A stretch of 15,657 bases of DNA, from contig CALAQQ010000069.1 of assembly GCA_937888485.1 (NCBI GenBank), positions 1 through 15,657 of the forward strand. Reading direction: 5' to 3'. The DNA is from an uncultured Clostridia bacterium. Its GTDB lineage: Bacteria > Bacillota > Clostridia > Oscillospirales > Acutalibacteraceae. Below the pieces are notes generated by a model. The model was not told the DNA's origin. It worked only from the letters and a program-made list of their open reading frames with translations, and did no database searches. Positions 1-6,699 of this stretch are shown here, one piece after another. Both the position numbers and the translations under genes were made by a program. The first letter of the stretch is position 1, and the number at the start of each line of letters is the position of its first letter.

Positions 1-541
1 GCTGACCGACAGCAACGTCAATGGTAAGGGTGGTACCATTAGCAGGAGCCAGCTTGGTATTGGTCAAACCGCGGACCATATCGGAAGTGACGGTGGGGAC
101 AGCGCCTACACCAGTACCGTAGAACGCGTTTCTCTTACCGGTAATGGTATATGCACTGGAGCTGGTGGTAGAACCTGCAAACCAGTTCTCGGTAGAGTCC
201 TGCCCCAGATTGTTCTGCTTAACGGGAGCGTCGCTATACGTTGCGGTAGCGGAGTAACTAACAGACTCATCACCGATGACGAATGCTTCGCCAGTATAGG
301 TCAGAGGGGAAGTGGTACCATTAGCGACTTCGGTAGAGCCCTTCTTGATAACAAGTTTCGTGAGGCCGCCTGCGTCATTCTTGGTAAAGGTAGCCTTCAG
401 CTTGACGGTGATGGAAGAGCCTGCTTCCACGTTACCACTAGCCTGACCGCTATTATTCGCCAGAGACACAGTGGGCTTGGTATAACTAGCGGGAATTGCC
501 TTCTGCACTACCATTTTGACGAATTCATCGAAAGAGATGCC
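1..541 (-). CDS. Phage-like virion protein fragment (both ends missing)
   Basis: An uninterrupted minus-strand frame of 180 codons runs off the left edge. The translation is rich in Thr, Ser, Gly and Val. It starts GISFDEFVKMVVQKAIP, then shows short beta-strand-like stretches (ITVKLKATF, KLVIKKGSTEV, VSYSATATYSD) and a block reading KRNAFYGTG followed by TSDMVRGLT. From memory this resembles beta-rich tail or virion-associated proteins of gut phages (crAss-like and related), where a 'fDe...' opening precedes Ig-like repeats; I could not run a search. The frame closes at a TGA four codons upstream, inside sequence belonging to the next gene. No start codon with a ribosome-binding site precedes it, so its real beginning is absent. 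The only in-frame ATG (514..512) lacks a ribosome-binding site. Base composition is clearly richer in G+C than the neighbours. An Ig-like bacterial surface protein is the main alternative. Confidence 0.5.
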
Positions 542-1818
542 TGATAAAGGCGGTCAAAATGTTCCTCGGTCATGTCTGCATATCCAAGGTCGTTTATGAG
601 ATGGTCATAGCTTTCACGCCATTTACCTTCTTCACCCGTAATCTTCATTGTTACAAGATGATACATAAGAAGCTCTGCCGAGTTAAGAGCGCCGTCAACC
701 CAGCCGAATTCCGAATTGAAATAAGGAACGCTCCATTTTGCCCACGTTGTGGGTTTACCCGTATAATCAATGAGTTCATATCCGTTGTCTATGATATGAT
801 TCATAAGTCCCTTTGCAGATGAAATAATAAGCTCATCAAGTTCGGGATCATCACAAGCAAGGTATTCATGCGCAAAATACATGTTAAGGAAATGATGAGT
901 AATTTCATCACTGCTTGTGTCAGCCTTATAGACAATACCGTCAATTGTAAAACCGAGATCGGTATAAAGCTTTGCAAGTCTTTCGGGAACAGGTGCGCTT
1001 GCGTCGATTTCATAGCCTACGATATTTTTCTCTTTTGAGCTTGTTGTTTCAACTACATAAGCCTTACCGTTATTGATTCTGAAAAACAATCCGTCATCGG
1101 GCACAGGCTCATCAGGGGTGTGATAACTTCTTGCAACAAATCCGTCACCTCTGCAGGATATATGCAGAAGAAGAAGGCAGGCTTCAACAGCCTTTGTTGC
1201 GATAAATCTTGCCTTCAGAGTGTCGGCATGGAAAGCGCCTTTTTCTCTTTTATAAGTTGCATAACGGAGAATTTCACCGATTGAAAATCCGCTGGTGAAA
1301 CTGCCGTCATTATCGGAAGATCCGTAAGGAAGAATCGAATCAAGATTTCTGCCTTCGGTAAGATATTTCTGGCTGAACATCCATCTGCGGTTAACGTATT
1401 TTACGGATTCATCGAGAAGAACGTCCGCTTTCTCTTCCATGCTCATCATACGCATTTCAATATGAGCGGCACCCGTTGCAGTCAGCACCCAGATGTTTTC
1501 ACCGTCGGGCATAATTGCTTTTATTTCGTTATCAAGCAAATCTCTCGGTGCGCTGAAATACATAACGATATCTTCTTCGCGCTCTGCGTTTTTATCAAAT
1601 CTTGTAAGACCGTTTGATGCACCGTACCATTCAATATCGCCTGTTTTTGCATAGCAGGTGTAGTCGCTCTTCTTTGAAGGAAGAGGATACGGAAAATCTG
1701 TAAGGTCGGGTTTTTCATTGACGAAACTCATAAGCTCTGCAGGTATATTCTCATCCCCAAGCTTATAGAAACTGCTGAATCTGCAAAGATGGTTTCTGAG
1801 TTTATAGGGCAATGACAT
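508..1818 (-). CDS. Propeller/helical-barrel-like protein of unknown function, C-terminus truncated at a junction
   Basis: This predicted cytoplasmic protein is about 436 residues, starting at MSLPYK, where AAGAGGTG precedes the ATG by 5 bases; an upstream in-frame ATG has no ribosome-binding site. Residues 58-76 (GDIEWYGASNGLTRFD) and 97-121 (IKAIMPDGENIWVLTATG) resemble blades of two-component-regulator propellers (Reg_prop type). The remaining 300 residues are Trp/Tyr-rich and mainly helical, with motifs such as GFVARSYH and KPTTWAKW, which suggests an alpha/alpha-barrel like those of carbohydrate-active enzymes. There is no signal peptide or membrane segment. The last codons (about SLSMNSSKW) lie in the differently composed phage-like sequence and are probably not native, so the true C-terminus is missing. 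The gene is divergent from the DUF2156 gene and has its own promoter. The function is not recognised; the domain assignment is inference. Confidence 0.6.
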   Translation of the reverse strand: MSLPYKLRNHLCRFSSFYKLGDENIPAELMSFVNEKPDLTDFPYPLPSKKSDYTCYAKTGDIEWYGASNGLTRFDKNAEREEDIVMYFSAPRDLLDNEIKAIMPDGENIWVLTATGAAHIEMRMMSMEEKADVLLDESVKYVNRRWMFSQKYLTEGRNLDSILPYGSSDNDGSFTSGFSIGEILRYATYKREKGAFHADTLKARFIATKAVEACLLLLHISCRGDGFVARSYHTPDEPVPDDGLFFRINNGKAYVVETTSSKEKNIVGYEIDASAPVPERLAKLYTDLGFTIDGIVYKADTSSDEITHHFLNMYFAHEYLACDDPELDELIISSAKGLMNHIIDNGYELIDYTGKPTTWAKWSVPYFNSEFGWVDGALNSAELLMYHLVTMKITGEEGKWRESYDHLINDLGYADMTEEHFDRLYQASLSMNSSKW

Positions 1819-1849
1819 ATCTTCACCTCTTTTTAAAATATACATCTTT

Positions 1850-1878
1850 AATATAACAGAACAACAAAATATATGCAA
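1850..1878 (-). promoter_or_regulatory. Promoter of the propeller-like gene
   Basis: On the minus strand a -35-like TTGCAT (1878..1873) is followed by a 17-base spacer and a -10 TATATT (1855..1850, 5 of 6 consensus). It lies about 30 bases ahead of the Shine-Dalgarno of the leftward gene, inside the A+T-rich divergent intergenic region. Confidence 0.45.
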
Positions 1879-1901
1879 CTATAATTTTAATTTCTTTAAT
1901 A

Positions 1902-1930
1902 TTTACTTTTTTATTTTCAAATGATATAAT
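1902..1930 (+). promoter_or_regulatory. Promoter of the DUF2156 / TIM-barrel operon
   Basis: TTTACT (1902-1907) and a perfect TATAAT (1925-1930) are separated by 17 bases and lie 30 bases before the ATG at 1961. It diverges from the leftward promoter in the same 142-base intergenic region, so the two transcripts could share a regulator; I see no clear operator. Confidence 0.6.
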
Positions 1931-1960
1931 AATAAAATAAAAATTACCAAAAGGTGCAGT

Positions 1961-2851
1961 ATGCTGAAATTCAAAAAAATCGAAAGAGAAGATTATCCCG
2001 TTTTAAAAGCATATTTCAATGCTTATCCCTCAAGACAATGCGACAGAACCGTCGGAACGATTATCATGTGGCATGAATACTACGGGAATTATTATGCCGT
2101 AACCGACGGCACGCTTATACTCTTATCAAAGTTCAAGAATAAAAACTGCTTTTCATTTCCTATCGGAAAAAACCTTGAGGGCGGTCTTGACGCAATTGAT
2201 GAATACTGCGAAAAGAACGATATCCCCTGCGTTATGTGTTCAGTCAACAAAAATGAGCTCCCCGTTCTTCTTAAAAGGTATTGCTACTGTGTTGTTGAAC
2301 CCGACAGAGATATGTTTGACTATATCTATGATAAAGATGCTCTTATGAATCTTTCGGGAAAGAAATACAGCACACCGAGAAATCATATAAACAAATTTCT
2401 CAAGCTTTATAAAAATTATGAATTCGTTCCGATAACAAATGAAATTATCGCTGAACTTATCGAGTTCACAAGGAATTTTTCTTTCAATTCCGAAAAGAAC
2501 GAAATTGCAAACTATGAACTTGAAAAATGCATTGACGTTCTTGAAAACTATGAGGAATACGGTCTGCTTGGCGGTGCATTGAAGGTTGACGGAAAGATTA
2601 TCGGCTATTCCGTCGGCGAAATAATCGGCGATACGCTCATTTGTCACATCGAAAAAGCCGATATTTCATATCACGGTGCATATCAGATGGTCACAAATCA
2701 ATTCCTGAGAATGTATGCACAGGGCGATGAAATCAAATTTGTAAACCGTGAGGATGACAGCGGTGATGAAGGTCTGAGAAAAGCTAAGCTTTCATACAGA
2801 CCGATAGAATTGCTTGAAAAAAATACAGTTTATCTTAAGAAAGGATGTTAA
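1961..2851 (+). CDS. DUF2156 (phosphatidylglycerol lysyltransferase C-domain-like) acyltransferase
   Basis: This 296-residue soluble protein matches my recollection of the DUF2156/LPG_synthase_C family (PF09924), a duplicated GNAT-like fold. In this family the domain transfers aminoacyl groups to lipids or other acceptors. The N-terminal half has the usual opening (KKIEREDYPVLKAYF...TIIMWHEYY) and the C-terminal half has the acyltransferase-like segment LLGGALKVDGKIIGYSVGEIIGDTLICHIEKAD at about 203-235. After it comes the FVNREDDSGDEGLRKAKLSYRP motif typical of the family's end. It lacks the membrane domain of full MprF, like many stand-alone clostridial homologues, so the acceptor is unknown. 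AAAGGTG precedes the ATG by 4 bases. Its stop is one base before the next gene's start, implying one transcript. Family is fairly secure; substrate is not. Confidence 0.8.
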   Translation: MLKFKKIEREDYPVLKAYFNAYPSRQCDRTVGTIIMWHEYYGNYYAVTDGTLILLSKFKNKNCFSFPIGKNLEGGLDAIDEYCEKNDIPCVMCSVNKNELPVLLKRYCYCVVEPDRDMFDYIYDKDALMNLSGKKYSTPRNHINKFLKLYKNYEFVPITNEIIAELIEFTRNFSFNSEKNEIANYELEKCIDVLENYEEYGLLGGALKVDGKIIGYSVGEIIGDTLICHIEKADISYHGAYQMVTNQFLRMYAQGDEIKFVNREDDSGDEGLRKAKLSYRPIELLEKNTVYLKKGC

Positions 2852-2852
2852 A

Positions 2853-3677
2853 ATGAAACTCGGTATTATCAACGGATGGGATGAAGGCTGTTTTAAATAT
2901 GTAAAAGAAAAGGGTCTTGATGCCGTCGAATTCTGTGTTAATCACAACTACGATTCAGAAGAATTCCTTGCAAAAGCAAATGAAATAAAGGGTTACAGCG
3001 ATAAATACGGCATTCCTGTCGGTTCAATGGGAAGATGGGGAATGACAAGAATTGACGATAACGGAGAGATTATCCCCGAAGCGTTGCAGGCGGATAAAAA
3101 CGTTATCACCGCAGCTTCAATCATCGGCTGTCCCGTTTATAACTGCGGTGTTAACTATGTTGACGGCAAAAGCTTTTATGATAACTGCAACATAGCAATC
3201 GATTATCTCGGAAAACTCATTGAATTCGGTAAAGAAAAGGGCGTTAAGATTGCTGTTTATAACTGCCGTTGGGAAAACTTTGTTGTCGAACCCAAAGTCT
3301 GGGAAGTTGTTCTTTCCGCACTCCCCGATCTCGGCATCAAATACGATATTTCACATTGCATTTATCATGACGGCAATTACCTTGCGGAAATGCGTGACTG
3401 GGGTGACAGATTCTATCATTTCCACCTTAAAGGCTGCGTGTATTTCGACGGCGATGTTTATGACGATGCGCCTGCAGGTCTTGACTGCATAAATTGGGGC
3501 GCTGCCATGGACATTCTTTACACAAAGGATTATGACGGCATGCTTTCAATTGAGCCTCATTCAAGTTATTGGCACGGAAAGAAGGGTCAGTGGGGAATTG
3601 ACTACACAATCAACTATTTCCGCCCGATGATTATGCCTGAGGATTACGAATACGAAGACAATCCTTATATGCCTTAA
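2853..3677 (+). CDS. Sugar phosphate isomerase/epimerase-type TIM-barrel protein
   Basis: This 274-residue protein is of the xylose-isomerase-like TIM-barrel superfamily (AP_endonuc_2, PF01261), whose members interconvert sugars or act on cyclitols using a divalent metal. The first strand and helix (KLGIINGWDEGCFKYVKEKGLDAVEF) are typical. Candidate metal ligands are D165 and H168 in KYDISHCIYHDG, H189 and H191 in YHFHLKG, and E234 in LSIEPH. There is no signal peptide. The start at 2853 is preferred over an in-frame extension into the upstream gene because AAGGATG lies 5 bases before it and the preceding stop is at 2849-2851. The one-base spacing indicates translation coupled to the DUF2156 gene. 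The reaction cannot be named from sequence. The operon ends at the hairpin at 3694-3725. Confidence 0.82.
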   Translation: MKLGIINGWDEGCFKYVKEKGLDAVEFCVNHNYDSEEFLAKANEIKGYSDKYGIPVGSMGRWGMTRIDDNGEIIPEALQADKNVITAASIIGCPVYNCGVNYVDGKSFYDNCNIAIDYLGKLIEFGKEKGVKIAVYNCRWENFVVEPKVWEVVLSALPDLGIKYDISHCIYHDGNYLAEMRDWGDRFYHFHLKGCVYFDGDVYDDAPAGLDCINWGAAMDILYTKDYDGMLSIEPHSSYWHGKKGQWGIDYTINYFRPMIMPEDYEYEDNPYMP

Positions 3678-3693
3678 CTGAACAAAAATTAAT

Positions 3694-3725
3694 GGCTTGA
3701 ACGGGAAACAAAACCTGTTCAAGCC
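3694..3725. terminator. Bidirectional Rho-independent terminator between convergent genes
   Basis: Arms GGCTTGAACGGG (3694-3705) and CCTGTTCAAGCC (3714-3725) form a 12-bp stem with one G.U pair around an A-rich 8-base loop. Rightward it is followed by AATTTTTAT; leftward the reverse strand reads CATTAATTTTT. It can end both the operon from the left and the alanine racemase operon from the right. Confidence 0.9.
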
Positions 3726-3730
3726 AATTT

Positions 3731-4885
3731 TTATATTATTTTTCCGTTTTCACAGTGAACCCTTATTATTCGTGGCATGAATGTGCAGATAATTTCATAA
3801 TTGAAGCTGTCGCTCATTTCACCGAGCATTTCCGCGGTTATTAATTCATCACCGCTTCTGCCCATGATAACGGCATAGTCGCCAACCTCAACATTTTCAA
3901 TGCCCGTAATATCAACCATAATCTGGTCCATGCAAACCTTACCGATAATCGGAGCTTTTTTTCCGTTTACAAGGACATAACCTCTGTTTGAAAAAGCTCT
4001 GTTAAAACCGTCGGCATAGCCTATACAAACAGTTGCAACCGTTCTTCTTTCGGGTGCGGTATAGGTATGACCGTAACCTACGGAAACTCCTTTTTCGATA
4101 TCTTTGATGTGGATTATATGGCTGAAAACTTCCATCGCAGGAGTGAGCTTAACCTTTGTTTTATCCACCTCTTCAGAGGGATAAAGACCGTAAAGCGCAA
4201 TTCCTATTCTGACAATATCGTATGAGAAATCAAAATCAATTGTTCCAGCACTGTTATTCAAATGCTTGAGAGGAATATCGATTCCAGCATTTTCAACCAT
4301 TTCAACGAAATCATCGAAACGCTTTTTCTGACCGAGAGCACAGGTTTTGTCTTCACAATCTGCGCATGCAAAGTGACTGAAAATCCCTTCAATTTCGACC
4401 ATGGGAAGCTCGGAAATACGCTTGATAACTTCAACGCTTTCCTTTGTATCTGCAAGACCGATACGGCTCATTCCGGTGTCTACGGCTATATGAATAACAA
4501 CTTTTTTACCGAGTTTAACAGCGGTATCCGAAAGTCTTTTTGCATCGCTGAAGCTGTAAACCGTCGGAATAAAGCCGTTATGAATAAGCGTTTCAAACTG
4601 ATAGGGACTCGTATAAGTTAAAATCAGAATGGGGTTGTTTATACCGTTTTCACGAAGTTCAAGAGCTTCATCGATAACAGCAACCGCAAAATAATCAGCT
4701 CTGTCCGCAAGCGCTTTTGAAACCTTGACAGCTCCGTGACCGTAAGCATCAGCTTTAACGACTGCCATGGTTTTTGTTGTTTCGGGCAGACATTTCCTGA
4801 GCTCATCAAAATTGTTTTTGATAGCGCCGATGTCGACGCAGGCGAAGCTTCTTCGGTAACCGAAAGCTTCGTTAATTGTAATCAT
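3731..4885 (-). CDS. alr: Alanine racemase
   Basis: Alanine racemase is a PLP enzyme that interconverts L- and D-alanine for peptidoglycan. This one is 384 residues, the usual length. The PLP lysine is K44 in AVVKADAYGHG. The second catalytic base is likely Y271 in SVGYGHTYT. The substrate-site motif GKVCMDQIMVD follows near 316-326, in the C-terminal beta domain. The cofactor-barrel motif DTGMSRIG is at about 136-143. Its ATG overlaps the stop of the upstream DUF4392 gene by four bases (ATGA), so the two are translationally coupled. It is the last gene of a six-gene leftward run and ends at the shared terminator. The assignment is secure. Whether it is the cell's main racemase or a dedicated one paired with D-glutamate metabolism cannot be told here. 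Confidence 0.96.
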   Translation of the reverse strand: MITINEAFGYRRSFACVDIGAIKNNFDELRKCLPETTKTMAVVKADAYGHGAVKVSKALADRADYFAVAVIDEALELRENGINNPILILTYTSPYQFETLIHNGFIPTVYSFSDAKRLSDTAVKLGKKVVIHIAVDTGMSRIGLADTKESVEVIKRISELPMVEIEGIFSHFACADCEDKTCALGQKKRFDDFVEMVENAGIDIPLKHLNNSAGTIDFDFSYDIVRIGIALYGLYPSEEVDKTKVKLTPAMEVFSHIIHIKDIEKGVSVGYGHTYTAPERRTVATVCIGYADGFNRAFSNRGYVLVNGKKAPIIGKVCMDQIMVDITGIENVEVGDYAVIMGRSGDELITAEMLGEMSDSFNYEIICTFMPRIIRVHCENGKII

Positions 4886-5901
4886 ATAAGTTCACCTGAT
4901 TTGTTTCGTTCTGAAATTATTTCGAACTGCCTTTGGAATTTATCACGGCAGTTAACTGTGTTCAACATTGTTTCGCGCATTAAGTCAACGATAAGAGCCG
5001 TTATTTTAACACCGAAACCGTCAATTGCAGGGATGTGCTCCCCTGTCATATCAACAATACCGTTTTCGGATGCAATAACCATCAGCTTTTCCTGTAAAAC
5101 CGAATCGTGCATAATTTCGGGATTATCCGTTATATATGCAAGCATGCAAATCAGCGCATAACAGCCCCAGTCGGAAACGGTTGCGGTTATTATATTTTCC
5201 GCCTTGGTTTTTGCTGTTATACCGCCTTTTCCGCAACATCCGCAATCTGACGGAATACGGTTTTCGATGCAGTCGGATAATGTTCCCATACCGATTTCGT
5301 TACCGAGGTCACCGATTGCAATGTTCGGCACACCTTTTTTGACAGTCAGATCAAACAGAATATCCGTTTTTGCTTCAAGATCTGTTACATCAAAACCGCC
5401 CGCATTATGGTATATTCCTCTTTTATTGGCAGAAGGACATTCAATGCTGACAACGGCATCGGGATTATAATAATCAATAAGTGATTTTGCCTGTTCCTCA
5501 GCTTTTGAAGTATCTTTCGTAAAAATAACCGTTTCGGAATTTACCCCGATAAGCTCCGACATTTTACCGACTGCTTTTTCAGCTTCTTCGGGACATATAA
5601 TAACAGTTTTTACATCAAAAATCTTTTCAAGTGCCGATGCGAGTAAAACTGAAGAAATAACGCCGTCGGTTTCAGCTTTATTACAGGGTGTTAATACAAA
5701 TCCGGTTAAAATGAATACCGTACCGTCTTTTTCCAAAGATCTGCAAAGCACCTCTGCCGCATTGAGACAAAGCGGTTTTTTTGTATATTCAGTTGCCGCT
5801 TTATAAAGCAGTTTGCAGACTCCGTAACCTTTGGGGTCAAGGTTTGCAAGGTCATCAAGACTTTTGCCGAGATTTAATAATGTTATTTCCTGACGGGTCA
5901 T
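4882..5901 (-). CDS. DUF4392 protein, D-glutamate cyclase-like
   Basis: This 339-residue soluble protein matches the DUF4392 / D-glutamate cyclase C-terminal domain family (PF14336). The mammalian homologue DGLUCY converts D-glutamate to 5-oxo-D-proline. Recognisable motifs are an N-terminal block with GTVFILTGFVLTP (60-72), ETDGVISSVLLASAL (77-91), and IAIGDLGNEIGMG (194-206), which is close to the family's GDGGNEIGMG. A later cysteine cluster, CGCCGKGG (220-227), is visible. The gene begins 12 bases after the TauE/SafE stop, with only a weak AGAGAGATG ribosome-binding site, and ends by a 4-base overlap with alr. The pairing with alanine racemase supports a role in D-amino acid handling. The family call is confident; the actual reaction in bacteria is inferred from the eukaryotic enzyme. 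Confidence 0.85.
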   Translation of the reverse strand: MTRQEITLLNLGKSLDDLANLDPKGYGVCKLLYKAATEYTKKPLCLNAAEVLCRSLEKDGTVFILTGFVLTPCNKAETDGVISSVLLASALEKIFDVKTVIICPEEAEKAVGKMSELIGVNSETVIFTKDTSKAEEQAKSLIDYYNPDAVVSIECPSANKRGIYHNAGGFDVTDLEAKTDILFDLTVKKGVPNIAIGDLGNEIGMGTLSDCIENRIPSDCGCCGKGGITAKTKAENIITATVSDWGCYALICMLAYITDNPEIMHDSVLQEKLMVIASENGIVDMTGEHIPAIDGFGVKITALIVDLMRETMLNTVNCRDKFQRQFEIISERNKSGELI

Positions 5902-5913
5902 ATATTCATCTCT

Positions 5914-6696
5914 CTATATAAGATAATTAATTCCGTTATAGATATTAAGAACAACAAGAACAATCATCACAGCGGTAAAAATTTTTCGGATGATTTTATC
6001 ATCGGATTTTCGGTTAAGACCCGAGCCGATTATTCCCCCGAGAATTGCGGCAGGAAGAATAAACAGCAGGGTTTTCCATTGATGAGAATAAACCTCGATT
6101 CCCGATGAAGCAAACATTGTCACAAGCTTTGAAAGCTGCGAAAAAAAGATAATCGCAACGGAATAAACCGCAGACTCCTTGACATTCATTGAAAAGAAAA
6201 GCGTTAAAACGGCAACATTTATCGGTCCTCCGCCTATACCGAGAAACGAAGCAATATATCCGAGCAAAAGACCGACAAAACAGATTGCAAAATTATTCTT
6301 GACATGAAATGATTTGCGATCTTTGGCAACATAGATACATACAAAAGCCAGAAGCGTTGCAAGAATAAACGCCTGAACGCAGCGCACCGTATCCGACGGA
6401 ATGAATCCCTCAAGAACATCCATGCATCTGCTTCCGAGAAATCCGCCTGCAATTGATCCGACTGCGATAAGCAAAACAATATTCTTCTTAAACTCAACTT
6501 TATTCTTTATCTGCTTACAAGTCGAAACAATTGACATTGTAAAAACTGCAACACATGAAAGAAAGTCAACCTGCATTCTCGGTTCTGCACCGATAAAGTC
6601 GAGAACGGGTTTTATGATAACACCGCCTCCGAGACCGACGAATGCACCGAGTGATGTGGCAAGAAGAATTACTGCCGAATAAATAAGCTGAAGCAT
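5914..6696 (-). CDS. TauE/SafE (TSUP) family membrane exporter
   Basis: This 260-residue integral membrane protein has about eight hydrophobic segments in two repeats. The first opens with SLGAFVGLGGGVIIKPVL and the second has IASFLGIGGGPINVAVL; these paired G-rich motifs identify the TSUP/DUF81 family (PF01925). Members move sulfite, sulfoacetate or related small organosulfur or organic anions across the cytoplasmic membrane, with substrate usually unassigned. The ATG is three bases after the stop of the ceramidase-like gene and has no good Shine-Dalgarno, so it probably depends on coupled translation. Its position between a hydrolase and a D-glutamate cyclase-like gene hints at exporting or importing a product of those enzymes, but this is speculation. 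Confidence 0.9.
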   Translation of the reverse strand: MLQLIYSAVILLATSLGAFVGLGGGVIIKPVLDFIGAEPRMQVDFLSCVAVFTMSIVSTCKQIKNKVEFKKNIVLLIAVGSIAGGFLGSRCMDVLEGFIPSDTVRCVQAFILATLLAFVCIYVAKDRKSFHVKNNFAICFVGLLLGYIASFLGIGGGPINVAVLTLFFSMNVKESAVYSVAIIFFSQLSKLVTMFASSGIEVYSHQWKTLLFILPAAILGGIIGSGLNRKSDDKIIRKIFTAVMIVLVVLNIYNGINYLI

Positions 6697-6699
6697 ATT

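Noticed and set aside
1..541. An integrated prophage at the left end
   Set aside because: There is only one partial structural frame, no integrase or attachment site, and no intact gene edge, so a true prophage boundary is not supported.
559..822. Plus-strand open frame of 87 codons
   Set aside because: It lies opposite the propeller-like gene, has no ribosome-binding site and no recognisable motif; it also crosses the composition break.
2240..2647. Minus-strand open frame of 135 codons inside the DUF2156 gene
   Set aside because: It is antisense to a well-supported gene with matching family motifs and has no plausible start signal.
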